A DNA stretch of 64,000 bases from Chloroflexota bacterium (GCA_026702615.1 JAPPBY010000017.1:1-64000); one strand, 5' to 3'. Positions 49,572-58,871 are shown, counted from the stretch's first letter. Translations and numbers: made by a program. Notes: generated from the letters alone by a model not told the origin.

Positions 49572-52500
49572 CCGGATCTGGCCGGTGGCGCCGTCGATCG
49601 TAAAAGGTCTGACACCGGGTCGAGTTCGTAGCGCACCGTGTCGCCGCTGTCCGTGTCGGTCGCGGTTACGCGCGCACCCACCGGGGCGTTCGCCCCTGCG
49701 GTTTCGGCGACGCTGCGGGTCGTGGTCTCATCAGCGAACTCCGGCGAGGCGTTAGTGCCGGGCTTCTCCCGCACCGTGTTCGGTGAGACGACGGCGAGGC
49801 TCTTCCCCGGGCTGTAGCGGTCCTCGTAGGCTGCGATGGCCCGCAAGTAGTAGCCGATGTCGGCTACGAGGGGCGCGTAGCTGCTCGTCGTGGTGCCGCT
49901 GACCGCACCGCTCACTGCCGTCCACCCGCTGCTGCGACTCGTCGAGCGCTCCCACGTCCATACTGTCGAGACCACGCCATCCGGGTCGCTAAGGGTGGCG
50001 GTGTATTGCACCTCCGCCAGCGGGCGGCTCGGGGGGAAGGAGAGCGCTCCGGGCTCTTCCCTGTTCGTGACGGTGACGGCGACACCCAGGGAGGTGGCGT
50101 CGCCACCCGCCGAAACACTCAGGATGACGTTGTATACGTTGTCGGTACCCGAGTCCTGCGCGTCCTCGAAGTCTGGCGCCACCTTCAGGGTGAGGCGGCC
50201 GTTCCTGGTGCTGAACTCGAACTTGTCGCTGTCGACGCCAGCGAGCGGCTGCCAGGCGAGAGTCGCGCCCTCGGGATCGCTGGCGGTGTAGGTACCCACG
50301 AGCACAGCGCCCTCCTCCTCGATCGCGGGAGCCGTCCCGCCGGTGACTGTGGGCGGCTCGTTGACGGGGTCGACGGTGACCGTTACGTCGAGGCGGCCCG
50401 TCTTCCCGTCGCTGTCGAGGGCGTTGACGGTGATGTCGTAGACGTTGTTCCCGCTGGAGTCGGCAGGGTCCTCGTAGTCGGGTGTGGCGGCAAAGGTCAG
50501 AACGCCGGCGGACGTGATGGCGAAGTCGAGCCCGTCGGTTCCGCTAACCGACCACTGGTACGTCAAGCCAGCCTTGTTCTCCGGGTCGCTCGCGTTAAAG
50601 GTCGCGACTGTTCCGGCGTGATTCTCGTCGACGGCGAGGTCGTGTTCGGTTGCAGTGACAGAGCTGGCAGCCGTGAAGGAGACGGTCGCCGGCTCATCGA
50701 TGTCGTTGATGGTGATCGTCACTTCGATGGTGTCGTCGATCGCCGTGTCGGCGAAGCCGAAAGTGTCCACTCCGTCGGTGACAGACAGCGTGAACGAATA
50801 GCTGTCGCGGCCCTCGCGGTCGAGGTCGGCCTTCGTGCGCAACTGGCCGCTCGTCGACGCCACGTCGAAGAAGGCTGCGTCGGTTCCCGCAATGGAATAG
50901 GTGCGCTGGTCGTTGTCGGCGTCGTCGGCAGCGATTGGGGCGCCAATGTTCCGTCCCGCAGGCGTGTTCTCGTCCACGCTGCGAGCGCCGTCTTCAGTCG
51001 AGGGGAACTCGGCCGGGCTGTTCGGATTCCGGGTGATGGTGACAGGGAAGGCGATGGTCTCCGCCGCGTAGTTGCCGACCGTGTCCTTCAATGGCTTCAA
51101 AGACGGCGTTCTGAAGGAGACGATGATGTCGCCAGTGGCCGCGACAGTCGATGGAAGCGTCAGCGTGACACGTCTGCCCAGAATCGTGGTCATGCTGGGC
51201 ACGAGCTGCTGTTTCGCGATCTTGTCCCACACGTAGAAGCCCACATCGCTGAAGTGTGGAACCGAGGTTTCGTCCAGGGTCTTGTCCCAGGTCAGTGTCA
51301 GGTCGCTCTGACCTGCCACGATGCCTGCGGAGAGCAGCACCGGACGGACGGCGTCGACGAGGTGCCCGGAATCAGGGCTGAGCTCCACACCTGCCGGCGC
51401 CACGGCCTTGGTCGACACATAGCGGACCAGGCCCTCGATCGATCCCCGTACGACCTCGACGCCGTCGTCATCCTCGTCGTCTTCAGTTACGAGGAAGCGA
51501 AAGATGAGGGAGCTGGTTCCCGATCCGCTGTGATACACCGCCTGGTGGGGCTTGTCGCCGATCAGCAAGCTCAGTTCCGGCGTACCACCGACAAGAACGG
51601 GTTCGCTGAAGGTCACGGTGACCTCGATGACGTCCTGGTCACCGGCTCCTCCGTTCCAGCTATAGGTGTCGTCTGTTCCCGGATCCGAAGTGAAAGCGGC
51701 CTGAGTGCTGTCGTTGCGAACGGCCTCGGCCGCGAAGTCGGCGGCGTGATTGCCGGCGGAGTCCTTGAGCGGCTGAGCATTGGCTCCGGTCGGAACTGAG
51801 TAGGTCACCGTCAGCACATCGGACGGACTGCGGTTGCCAGAGGTCGTGAGCGTGACCACGTTGTCCTCGATGTCGATGGAGGGGGTGTGGCTCACGCCGT
51901 TGATGGAGACCGTGAGGGCCGAGTCGGGAGGCACCGATGATTCATCGAGCGGCTCGTTGTAGGTCAAGCGCACACTTGAGTCGAACGTGTCGAGCCGGGC
52001 CGTCAGCAGTAACGGCGCGGACGAATCCACGCTGGTTGGCGTCAGTGTCGTCTCCGCTCCTTCGCCACCGCCGTTGTGGTTGTAGGCCAGCACCCGGAAC
52101 GTGTGGCTTTGATCGACGGTCAAGCCTGAGATTGCGGCTTGCAGATCGGTCAGGTCGGTGACCACGACCATGCGGGACGGGGCATAGTTCTGGCCGGCCG
52201 ACTTCCAATGGACCCGGTAACCCTCGATCGGCGAGCCGCCGTCGCCGGGCGATTCTTGCCAGGACACCGTCACCTTGCCGCTACCGGACGTGGTGGCCGA
52301 CACGCTGGTTGGCGCATCGGGGACACAACCGCCGTCCATCCACGGATTGCGCGTCTTGCCGTTGCCGAACACCGACTGCGTCGCACGCCTGTTGTCGCAG
52401 TAGCCACCGAACGAATCCCGCAACTGAAAGACGATGGCCTGCCGATCGTCGTCTTGCGGTATCGACTTCACCTTGAGCCAGAAACGCTCGTGGTCGGGAT

Positions 52501-53590
52501 TCCCCTCTGAGTCGTTGTACGTATCGGCAAACCAGGTGGGCATGTTGCCCGCGGCGGCGCTGGTGACCACTGCCAACGCTTCGGCGGCCACCGTGGTGGT
52601 GATCAGCTCACAGGTGTTCCAGTAGGTGGTGTTCTGGCGATTGCCGCTGCCAAGCGTTATCAGCGACAGCGCATCGGCGTACAACTCGCTCGGCCTGCAG
52701 CCGCTCGCAAACAGTTCGGCGGACGACAGAAACAGGTAGTCGCGAGGCAGCAGGGCATGGAAATAGACGAAGGCGACGCCCAGCGGACCCGGGGTGTCGG
52801 CCACGCCGTTCGCCAGCGTGTAGACGTGCGCCAGTTCATGGACAATGAGGTTAACCAGCACAGGGTCGGATCGTCCGAGCGTGACTTTCGTCGCCTCGCA
52901 TTTGTGCAGGTTCATGTCGATTGGTCGGTCGCTGCACTCTCTTTCGATGAAGCCGCCGTGCGCTCTGGTAAAGGTCACGGTTACGTTCTGCGTGGTGATG
53001 TAATCCCACGTTGCTCTCAGCCAGGGGTGCGAGCTCTCAAACAGTTCGATCACTTCGGTCTCGATGAATTCCTTCACCTGACCGGGGCTCGACTGAGGCG
53101 TGCCGGCGTCCTCGTTCGACGGATCGCTGTCGCCGTTCGAGTTCGTCGCGAGCACGCGCACCGTGTACTCAGTGCCGTCGGTAAGCCCGGTGATTGTCGC
53201 TACATAGCGCTTGGTGGCAGCGGTCGACTGCAACTCTTCGATGCTCGTCGACGGGTCGGTGGTCAGTTGCCGGTTGGAGTCGAACTCCTCGCTGCCGGAC
53301 TTCCACTGGATCTTGAACGAGGTGGTGTTGGCCGCGTCGGACGAGGACCATCGCACCTCCAGCTTTTCACTCTCGATGCTGTACACCGCGACCGACGTGG
53401 GAGCATCGGGAGCTGTCCCCTGGGCCAATGTCGTTGGCGCTACAGTCCCCTGCAGCAGAAGAGCGGAAACACCGAAGAGAAGGGCAACCGCCACCGCCCA
53501 TGCCGGCACCACGGCAGTCCGGGCGCGTGCGAGCAGGTGGAAGAGACACTGGGCGGCGGACACTCGCGGATCCCGCACGTGTGTCGGCAC
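49568..53590 (-). CDS. Giant surface protein, N-terminal part (signal, FN3, HExxH zincin-like region, SwmB-like and cadherin repeats)
   Basis: A 1340-codon frame. A signal segment (about 28-57) leads to FN3 domain 1 (APDAPTSVAVYSIES), then a zincin-like region with VNLIVHELAHVYTLANG (His251, Glu252, His255; possible third ligand Glu302 in SELYADAL), FN3 domain 2, SwmB-like domains (LLLTARLDTFDSSVRLTYNEPLDESSV) and cadherin-like repeats. It stops at ELDPVSDLLRSTAPP, but adding one T to the TTTT run restores DPVSDLFTIDGATGQIRVKE, a standard cadherin strand joining the next frame. The intact protein would be about 2030 residues. The start is a GTG with no clear ribosome binding site, 5 bp after a dispersed promoter-bearing repeat. 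Role: probably cell-surface adhesion or peptidase. Confidence 0.8.
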   Translation of the reverse strand: MPTHVRDPRVSAAQCLFHLLARARTAVVPAWAVAVALLFGVSALLLQGTVAPTTLAQGTAPDAPTSVAVYSIESEKLEVRWSSSDAANTTSFKIQWKSGSEEFDSNRQLTTDPSTSIEELQSTAATKRYVATITGLTDGTEYTVRVLATNSNGDSDPSNEDAGTPQSSPGQVKEFIETEVIELFESSHPWLRATWDYITTQNVTVTFTRAHGGFIERECSDRPIDMNLHKCEATKVTLGRSDPVLVNLIVHELAHVYTLANGVADTPGPLGVAFVYFHALLPRDYLFLSSAELFASGCRPSELYADALSLITLGSGNRQNTTYWNTCELITTTVAAEALAVVTSAAAGNMPTWFADTYNDSEGNPDHERFWLKVKSIPQDDDRQAIVFQLRDSFGGYCDNRRATQSVFGNGKTRNPWMDGGCVPDAPTSVSATTSGSGKVTVSWQESPGDGGSPIEGYRVHWKSAGQNYAPSRMVVVTDLTDLQAAISGLTVDQSHTFRVLAYNHNGGGEGAETTLTPTSVDSSAPLLLTARLDTFDSSVRLTYNEPLDESSVPPDSALTVSINGVSHTPSIDIEDNVVTLTTSGNRSPSDVLTVTYSVPTGANAQPLKDSAGNHAADFAAEAVRNDSTQAAFTSDPGTDDTYSWNGGAGDQDVIEVTVTFSEPVLVGGTPELSLLIGDKPHQAVYHSGSGTSSLIFRFLVTEDDEDDDGVEVVRGSIEGLVRYVSTKAVAPAGVELSPDSGHLVDAVRPVLLSAGIVAGQSDLTLTWDKTLDETSVPHFSDVGFYVWDKIAKQQLVPSMTTILGRRVTLTLPSTVAATGDIIVSFRTPSLKPLKDTVGNYAAETIAFPVTITRNPNSPAEFPSTEDGARSVDENTPAGRNIGAPIAADDADNDQRTYSIAGTDAAFFDVASTSGQLRTKADLDREGRDSYSFTLSVTDGVDTFGFADTAIDDTIEVTITINDIDEPATVSFTAASSVTATEHDLAVDENHAGTVATFNASDPENKAGLTYQWSVSGTDGLDFAITSAGVLTFAATPDYEDPADSSGNNVYDITVNALDSDGKTGRLDVTVTVDPVNEPPTVTGGTAPAIEEEGAVLVGTYTASDPEGATLAWQPLAGVDSDKFEFSTRNGRLTLKVAPDFEDAQDSGTDNVYNVILSVSAGGDATSLGVAVTVTNREEPGALSFPPSRPLAEVQYTATLSDPDGVVSTVWTWERSTSRSSGWTAVSGAVSGTTTSSYAPLVADIGYYLRAIAAYEDRYSPGKSLAVVSPNTVREKPGTNASPEFADETTTRSVAETAGANAPVGARVTATDTDSGDTVRYELDPVSDLLRSTAPPARSG

Positions 53591-53594
53591 GGCC

Positions 53595-53690
53595 GAACGA
53601 TAGCGGGCTGAATCCGAGGAGATGTGAGGGCTCTATGAGACCGGCCCCTTGGCGCGTAATATTTCTGTGAGGCACTGGCGTCAAGCGTCT
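53595..53690 (-). repeat. 96-bp dispersed promoter/leader repeat, copy A
   Basis: Aligned without gaps to 58394-58489, 78 of 96 positions match by my count; the first 22 plus-strand bases (GAACGATAGCGGGCTGAATC and two more) are identical. On the minus strand the copy reads into the giant surface-protein gene, ending 5 bp before its GTG. It includes the promoter described separately and about 60 bp of leader. It may be a shared cis-regulatory leader or a remnant of a mobile element. Confidence 0.85.
53656..53684 (-). promoter_or_regulatory. Sigma70-type promoter for the giant surface protein
   Basis: On the minus strand TTGACG (53684-53679), a 17-bp spacer, then TATTAC (53661-53656). The -35 matches 5/6 and the -10 matches 4/6 of consensus with ideal spacing. 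The same arrangement is conserved in copy B of the repeat. Predicted start is about 7 bp downstream, giving a leader of about 60 nt. Confidence 0.6.
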
Positions 53691-53725
53691 CCTCGTGCGT
53701 CCGCCGCCTCGACGAGGCCGAGAGT

Positions 53726-53838
53726 GGACTCGTCGCCACGATCGCGATGCCGAAGGACAGTCCCCTGCGCGGTGGCGAGGCCGAGGAAGTGGCCCTTGGC
53801 AGTCCGGTACTGCCTTCGAGGTGCTGTTCAGCCTCTAG
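53726..53838 (+). pseudogene. Remnant resembling a histidine-kinase C-terminus, copy 2
   Basis: One plus-strand frame gives GLVATIAMPKDSPLRGGEAE then EVALGSP, and after a shift near 53805 a second frame gives GTAFEVLFSL and a stop. Together they resemble the end of a HATPase domain ('GLATvygivkqSGGe..v.S.pG.GTaF.vlFpL'). A similar shorter copy is at 47252-47332. The remainder, 53839-53987, holds nothing recognisable apart from the ribosome binding site of the next gene. Confidence 0.35.
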
Positions 53839-53987
53839 CCGTGGGCTCGACGACGACGCGCCCACCGCCCTGACTTCGATGTACTGGCTGCGGCCGTCGA
53901 GGAGCCGCATACCAGCCGGCCACCCAACTTCACTCTGATACACATGAGCGGTACCGTGAGGAGCCCCCAGTACGGAGGCCCGACAGC

Positions 53988-55079
53988 ATGCGTTACAAGA
54001 TTCTTGGCCGAAGCGGACTGCGCGTGTCCGAAGTCGCTCTCGGAACGATGATGATGGGCCCCGAAGGGCCAGGCCGCGCCGGACCGCTCGAGAGTCGCCG
54101 GATCATGGAAGCGTACGCCGAGCAGGGGGGCAACTTCTTTGACTCGGCGCCGGTCTATAACGACGGAGAGAGCGAGAAGGTGCTGGGCGAGTTCGTCAAC
54201 ACCGATCGCGAGCGCTATGTCGTCACCACCAAGTACACCAACGCCATGCACAGCGGCCTTGACCCTCGAATCTCCAACGATCCCAATCGCGGAGGCAACC
54301 ACAAGAAGAGCATGGTCCAGTCGGTTGAGGGCAGTCTGCGCCGAATGAACCTCGACTACATCGACCTGCTCTGGATTCACCTGTGGGACTTCTCGGTCGA
54401 CATCGAGGACGTCATGCGCGCGGTCAACGACCTCGTGCAGCAGGGCAAGGTGCTGCACTTCGGCCTGTGCAACACGCCGGGCTGGGTGGTGGCGCGAGGT
54501 CAGACGGCAGCGACGATACGCGGCTGGGAACCGATCTCGGCCCTGCAGTATCAATACAATCTCGTCTCACGCGATCTGGAACTCGAGGTCATCCCCTGCG
54601 CCAATGCCCTGGGCATCTCCGTGACGGCGTTCTCACCGTTGAGCGGCGGTTTCCTCACCGGGAAGTACACCAGAGCTGTCGAACGAGAAGGCAGCCGCCT
54701 GGACGGCGGCTGGTTCAGTTCGTTGGAGGACTACAGCGAACGCGACTTCGCCGCTGCCAGAAAGGTAGACGAGATTGCCGACAAGCTGGGGACCAGCTCG
54801 GCGGCGGTCGCTATTTCCTGGGTGCAGCAGCGTGGAGTGCTGCCGCTGGTGGGCGCGCGAACGACGGATCAGATTGTGGACAGCCTGGCCTGCCTGTCAG
54901 TTGAGCTCAGCGACGAGGACATTGTGGAGCTCAACCAGATCAGCGCCGCAGAACTGCCCTGGCTCTACAGCCTCATGCAGGGAGAGGGGAGTGGCGTCAT
55001 TCGCCAGATGGCCGCCGGAGGCATGCTGGAGCACCTCGACAATCCTGGTTTCCCGGGCCAGGTCTCCCACAGCAACTGA
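53988..55079 (+). CDS. Aldo/keto reductase
   Basis: A 363-residue NADPH-dependent reductase: MRYKILGRSGLRVSEVALGTM, catalytic Asp/Tyr in NFFDSAPVYNDGE, Lys in YVVTTKYT, His in DLLWIHLWD and cofactor loop PLVGARTTDQIVDSL. GGAGG lies 9 nt before the ATG. The C-terminal 30 residues (GSGVIRQMAAGGMLEHLDNPG) extend the usual fold. It belongs to the YakC/AKR11-13-like subgroup of general carbonyl reductases. A single gene between debris and a convergent cupin. Confidence 0.92.
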   Translation: MRYKILGRSGLRVSEVALGTMMMGPEGPGRAGPLESRRIMEAYAEQGGNFFDSAPVYNDGESEKVLGEFVNTDRERYVVTTKYTNAMHSGLDPRISNDPNRGGNHKKSMVQSVEGSLRRMNLDYIDLLWIHLWDFSVDIEDVMRAVNDLVQQGKVLHFGLCNTPGWVVARGQTAATIRGWEPISALQYQYNLVSRDLELEVIPCANALGISVTAFSPLSGGFLTGKYTRAVEREGSRLDGGWFSSLEDYSERDFAAARKVDEIADKLGTSSAAVAISWVQQRGVLPLVGARTTDQIVDSLACLSVELSDEDIVELNQISAAELPWLYSLMQGEGSGVIRQMAAGGMLEHLDNPGFPGQVSHSN

Positions 55080-55253
55080 AGCACGTCCCGACTCAGTGGC
55101 GACGTGGACGATGCCGGGTGATGGAAGCAGAGATATCTCGATTGCGTCGGATCTGGTGGACCTTGGGGCGTAGTTCGAATGCAGGTTGGCGTATCAGTCG
55201 GCCGGCAATTCGCAGGCGGCTTCCAACCGCAAGGCCGGTGCTGATCCCTTCTC

Positions 55254-55610
55254 TTACCGGGCAGACTCTTGCAGGGCCTTGTGCTCGCGTACGCTGCGCT
55301 GCTCCGTCGACGGACCCGGCGTCGCGAAGAGGAGATCACCCGGCTCCCGGACTAGGAGACGGTGCCAGACGCCTCTCGGGACGACGCACATGCGTCCCTC
55401 ACTCAGGGCCACGACCTCGGTTTCATCTCCGCGGTCGAGCGCGAGTTCGAGCGAGCCGTTCAGGAGGAACAGGACCTCGTCGCCGTCAGGGTGCATTTCC
55501 CAGCCGCTGTGCCGACGCATGTGCGTGACCCCCAACAGCCGACCTTCCAGGCGTCGCTCGCCCAGGGACGGCCAGAACCCTGGCTTGGCATGCCCGTGCA
55601 CACAGAGCAT
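55254..55610 (-). CDS. Cupin-domain protein
   Basis: A 118-residue single-cupin protein: HMRRHSGWEMHPDGDEVLFLLNGSLELAL (cupin motif 1, with His/Asp/Glu metal-ligand pattern) and GRMCVVPRGVWHRLLV (motif 2, with His). The C-terminal strand is GDLLFATPGPSTEQR. Usual roles are metal-dependent isomerases, dioxygenases or sensors. It lies 61 bp downstream of the MMPL transporter gene on the same strand and may be co-transcribed. The 175 bp between it and the aldo/keto reductase holds nothing I recognise. Confidence 0.8.
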   Translation of the reverse strand: MLCVHGHAKPGFWPSLGERRLEGRLLGVTHMRRHSGWEMHPDGDEVLFLLNGSLELALDRGDETEVVALSEGRMCVVPRGVWHRLLVREPGDLLFATPGPSTEQRSVREHKALQESAR

Positions 55611-55671
55611 GACCGCCTGGCCCTTCTCGGAAGGGCTGCACGTGTCGCAACGGCCCGGTGACTGGCCAAGC

Positions 55672-58305
55672 TCAGGTAGTCGCCCGGTGACTGTCAGGAG
55701 TGACCAGCAGGAGCAGAGATGGCAGTACCAGCAGCGCTGCGGCCGTCGCCATCACGATCATGAGCGCTGTGAGAATGCCGTACGCGGAGAACATCGGCAT
55801 CGGCGCGAACGCCATGATTGCGAAGCCGCACACGCTGGAAGAGGCCGACGCCAGGAGGGCCATGCCCGTGCTCCTGGCTGTCAGCTCTATCGCGTGCGGC
55901 CCGTTCCCTCCGCGCGCCACCTCTTCCCGGAATCGCTGAGTGAGGTGGATAGAGAAGTCTATGCCAACTCCAACGGATACGGCGCCGATGGTGGCTGTGA
56001 CGAAGTTCAGGTCAAATCCCAGCAGGTACATGAGGGCGTAGAGCCAGGCCACCACGAGGCCTATGGGAATGATCGTCACGAAGGCGTAGCGCAGCGAGCG
56101 CATGAACGCCGCGGCCACGAGGAAACACGACGTGATGGCGACCGGCAGGGAGATAAGCAGGGAGCGCACCGCCGCATCCAGAGAGGCGGCCCTGGTGAGA
56201 GCCGAGCCGGTGAGACCGGCCGCGGAGATCGAGGGCACGTCCTCAAGAAACGCCAGGTCACTCTCGATGGCCTGGCGGGCTTTCGCTACGACAGATTGTT
56301 CCCTGGTGCCGGGGAGGCCAACCCGGATGTGGACAGCACTGGGATAGCGCCCGGCGGGATCGTGGAAGAGGCTCCCCCGCACGCGAGTAGGCGTGAACAC
56401 GAAGGTCGACGCGTCGAGTGGAACGCCGTGCTCCACGATGTAGTCGAGGGCAGCCCGGACCTGGGCCGGGGTGTCCGGCATCTTGTCGCCGTCGGAATCA
56501 GTGATGTCCCGCCCCGTGACACGCTTCACCTGGGAGCGGGCGTACTCGCTGCCGACGATCCCCTCCATCAACTCAAAGACAGTCTGGCTATACAGGGTGG
56601 GCTCTCCGTCGACACCCTTGGCGACGTACGGGTTGGCCTGCAGCCTGGCGTAAAGGTGTCGGAGCGCCTCACGAGCCTCGGCGGACGGCAAATCGCCCTC
56701 CACATAAATGCTCGCGGGCTCGCCCTGTATGGCACCGGAATGCTGATCAAGCTTGTCCAGTCCAACCACGAAGTCCGAGTCGTTGTCGAAGAAGTCCTTG
56801 ACGTCCAGCTGGGCCTCGAGCCTGAGGGCGAGGACGAGGGCTAGGCACGTCACTACCGCCACAGCAGGGAGCAATATCAGACGGCGCCGAGCCAGCGTCC
56901 CCACAACCCACTCCGCCGCAGTCTTGCCGGGTTGGTTGTCGGTTGACATGGGGCCTGCGTGGGATGCTGGTTCGGAGTGGTCCTTTCCCTTCTCCTCTCG
57001 CGCATCCAGTCGCATAAGCGCGAGAGGTACAAAGACCCCCATGACGATGAAGGAGGAGATGACGGCTATCCCGGCGGCGATTCCAAACCCGACTATCGAC
57101 TCTATGCCAGAGACCGTGTTGGACAGGAACGCCACGCCATCGGTGAGCGTGGCAAGGATCAGGGCGCCCATTACTCCTGCGAGTCCCACTCGCAAGGCGA
57201 TGCGTGGCCCAAGTCCCCTGACTCTCTCTTCCCTGTAGCGATGAAGGGCGTGGATTGCGAAGTCGACTCCAAGGGAAATCATGGCAATGGGCACGATGAG
57301 CTCGACTACGAGCCCGGCCTTGAGACCCACGAGGTTTGACATGCCCTTGAGCCACACAAGCATCATTGCCAGGCCGAGTGCGGTAAGGAGCACCACTCGC
57401 CAGGAGCGCAGGCTTATCCCTGCCACTGCCAGCACGGCCACCACTGTTGCAGCGATGAAGGGGATAGCAGTTCGCCCTTGATCCTGGGACTCCAGGTTGG
57501 GGTCTATCGCAACGCCCCACAGCCGATAGTTGCGCTCCTCGCCCCTGAGGATGCTCTGAACGGTTCGCCCAAAGTGCTCCTTCTGGACGGCCGTCTCATC
57601 CCCTCCGATATTGAGAGTGAGCGGCCCTCCACCGAGCCGCTCGTTCTCGGCCATAACGAGGCTGATGATCGCCGGAGAGCGCCAGCGTCTGTAGGGTCCG
57701 ACCCCCTCGGATACCTCAAGGGTGAAGGTCGCCTTCTCCGAGAGGGAGTCAACGAGGCTGGAGGTCGGGGAGCCTTCCAAGAGCGCGTAGTGGAGAGCCA
57801 GCTTGACCTCCTCGTCGCTGGCGTGCTCCAGTTCCGTGCCCATCTCGGCTAGGACCGCCTGGGCGGCGTCGGCGACCGTAAAGATTCCGTGAATGGGGAG
57901 TTGCGTGTAGGGATTGTTCCCCTTGAACAAGTAGGGTTGCGGTTCAAGCGCGGGTGGGCGCAGTTGCCCTCGCTCATCTGCGCGGCGGAGAGCCTCCTCG
58001 TTCTGGTACAGCTCCCAGAGGACCGCTTGAGTAAGAACGTCGCCGTCCGGTCCATCAACGGACTCCACCATGTAGGGGGGGACGTAGAGGGCGGGGGGAA
58101 ATCGCTTGTCCACCAGGTCTCGGAGAGCGAAGACGGGCCCGCCCGGCTCCGTTGAAGCTTGTTCGTTCGGTGCCAGGGTCAAGAGAGGTATGAGAAACAA
58201 GAGAGTTGTTAGTGGAACTACAACCAGTATCCACCCGGAACGTCTCTCCAGAAAGCCGCTCAGTTTGTCCGAAGCCGTCAGTCCTGAAACCCTATGTGTG
58301 TGCAT
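55672..58305 (-). CDS. MMPL/RND-family transporter
   Basis: An 877-residue membrane protein made of two similar halves, each with one membrane helix, a large extracytoplasmic domain and a bundle of about five helices. Half 1 has GWILVVVPLTTLLFLIPLL (about 29-47) and the helix bundle near LVGLKAGLVVELIVPIAMIS, LGVDFAIHALHRYRE. Half 2 restarts with RRRLILLPAVAVVTCLALVL and has the matching VSVGVGIDFSIHLTQRFREE. The 'G(V/I)DF(A/S)IH' motif is diagnostic for MMPL/hopanoid-RND exporters that move lipids or hydrophobic molecules using proton motive force. Its promoter lies in the dispersed repeat, copy B. Confidence 0.9.
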   Translation of the reverse strand: MHTHRVSGLTASDKLSGFLERRSGWILVVVPLTTLLFLIPLLTLAPNEQASTEPGGPVFALRDLVDKRFPPALYVPPYMVESVDGPDGDVLTQAVLWELYQNEEALRRADERGQLRPPALEPQPYLFKGNNPYTQLPIHGIFTVADAAQAVLAEMGTELEHASDEEVKLALHYALLEGSPTSSLVDSLSEKATFTLEVSEGVGPYRRWRSPAIISLVMAENERLGGGPLTLNIGGDETAVQKEHFGRTVQSILRGEERNYRLWGVAIDPNLESQDQGRTAIPFIAATVVAVLAVAGISLRSWRVVLLTALGLAMMLVWLKGMSNLVGLKAGLVVELIVPIAMISLGVDFAIHALHRYREERVRGLGPRIALRVGLAGVMGALILATLTDGVAFLSNTVSGIESIVGFGIAAGIAVISSFIVMGVFVPLALMRLDAREEKGKDHSEPASHAGPMSTDNQPGKTAAEWVVGTLARRRLILLPAVAVVTCLALVLALRLEAQLDVKDFFDNDSDFVVGLDKLDQHSGAIQGEPASIYVEGDLPSAEAREALRHLYARLQANPYVAKGVDGEPTLYSQTVFELMEGIVGSEYARSQVKRVTGRDITDSDGDKMPDTPAQVRAALDYIVEHGVPLDASTFVFTPTRVRGSLFHDPAGRYPSAVHIRVGLPGTREQSVVAKARQAIESDLAFLEDVPSISAAGLTGSALTRAASLDAAVRSLLISLPVAITSCFLVAAAFMRSLRYAFVTIIPIGLVVAWLYALMYLLGFDLNFVTATIGAVSVGVGIDFSIHLTQRFREEVARGGNGPHAIELTARSTGMALLASASSSVCGFAIMAFAPMPMFSAYGILTALMIVMATAAALLVLPSLLLLVTPDSHRATT

Positions 58306-58393
58306 CAGTGAGTCCGCAGACCGGCCAAGAGCTTGTCCGGGCAGTGACGCGACGCGAACGACAGCACTAGCGAGGCCGCAACCCCCAACGGGG

Positions 58394-58489
58394 GAACGAT
58401 AGCGGGCTGAATCCGTAGAGCTGTGAGGGGACCATGAGAACAGTCCCTTGGCGCGTAATGTTTCTGTTAGGACAACCCGTCAAGCATCT
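58394..58489 (-). repeat. 96-bp dispersed promoter/leader repeat, copy B
   Basis: The second copy of the repeat described at 53595-53690, in the same orientation and ending 89 bp upstream of the MMPL transporter ATG. Past its promoter this copy contains an 18-codon frame (MVPSQLYGFSPLSFPRW and four more codons). Copy A encodes the similar EPSHLLGFSPLSF but without an ATG. Similarity weakens beyond 58502. The rest of 58503-58871 holds nothing recognisable apart from a lone GATTGAAAC (see rejected). Confidence 0.85.
58455..58483 (-). promoter_or_regulatory. Sigma70-type promoter for the MMPL transporter
   Basis: Minus-strand TTGACG (58483-58478), 17-bp spacer, CATTAC (58460-58455). Same -35, spacer length and near-identical -10 as copy A. 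Predicted leader to the MMPL ATG is about 143 nt. Confidence 0.55.
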
Positions 58490-58871
58490 ACCGTCGTCCG
58501 CCCCGCCTGGGCACCAGCTGCTCCAGGAGTGCGAGCGAAGCTGCCGGAATGTGAACCACGGGCATTCGAATGGCGTCACACCCAGCCCGTTGACAGCCCC
58601 CTTCGCCACGCCCCTGCACCGGGGCGTGACGGGAACCGTGAGTTCGCTCGCCTCGCCGAAGACCGCCAACTGGCGGAGCAACCGCACTGGTGGGGCGCTC
58701 CCCAGCCTCACAGTGGCGAGGATTGAAACCCGCCCGGCATGCTGGGGATGACGCCGGGGACGTTCGCCTCCTGCGGCGCGAGCGTCCCGTAGTACGCTCC
58801 CCCGCCCGGACGTGGCCCACCTAGAGCTGAAGTTGAAGCGCCAGAGTGAAGGTTCGCGATTTTGTCCAGTC

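Noticed and set aside
49595-49612. Programmed -1 ribosomal frameshifting between the two halves of the surface protein
   Set aside because: The site reads GAC-CTT-TTA; the P-site codon would not re-pair well after slipping and no stimulatory hairpin is evident. A single missing T is simpler. Kept as a frameshift finding only.
58712-58729. CRISPR-repeat-like sequence ending GATTGAAAC
   Set aside because: Only one copy is present, with no second repeat at 60-75 bp spacing and no cas genes in the window.
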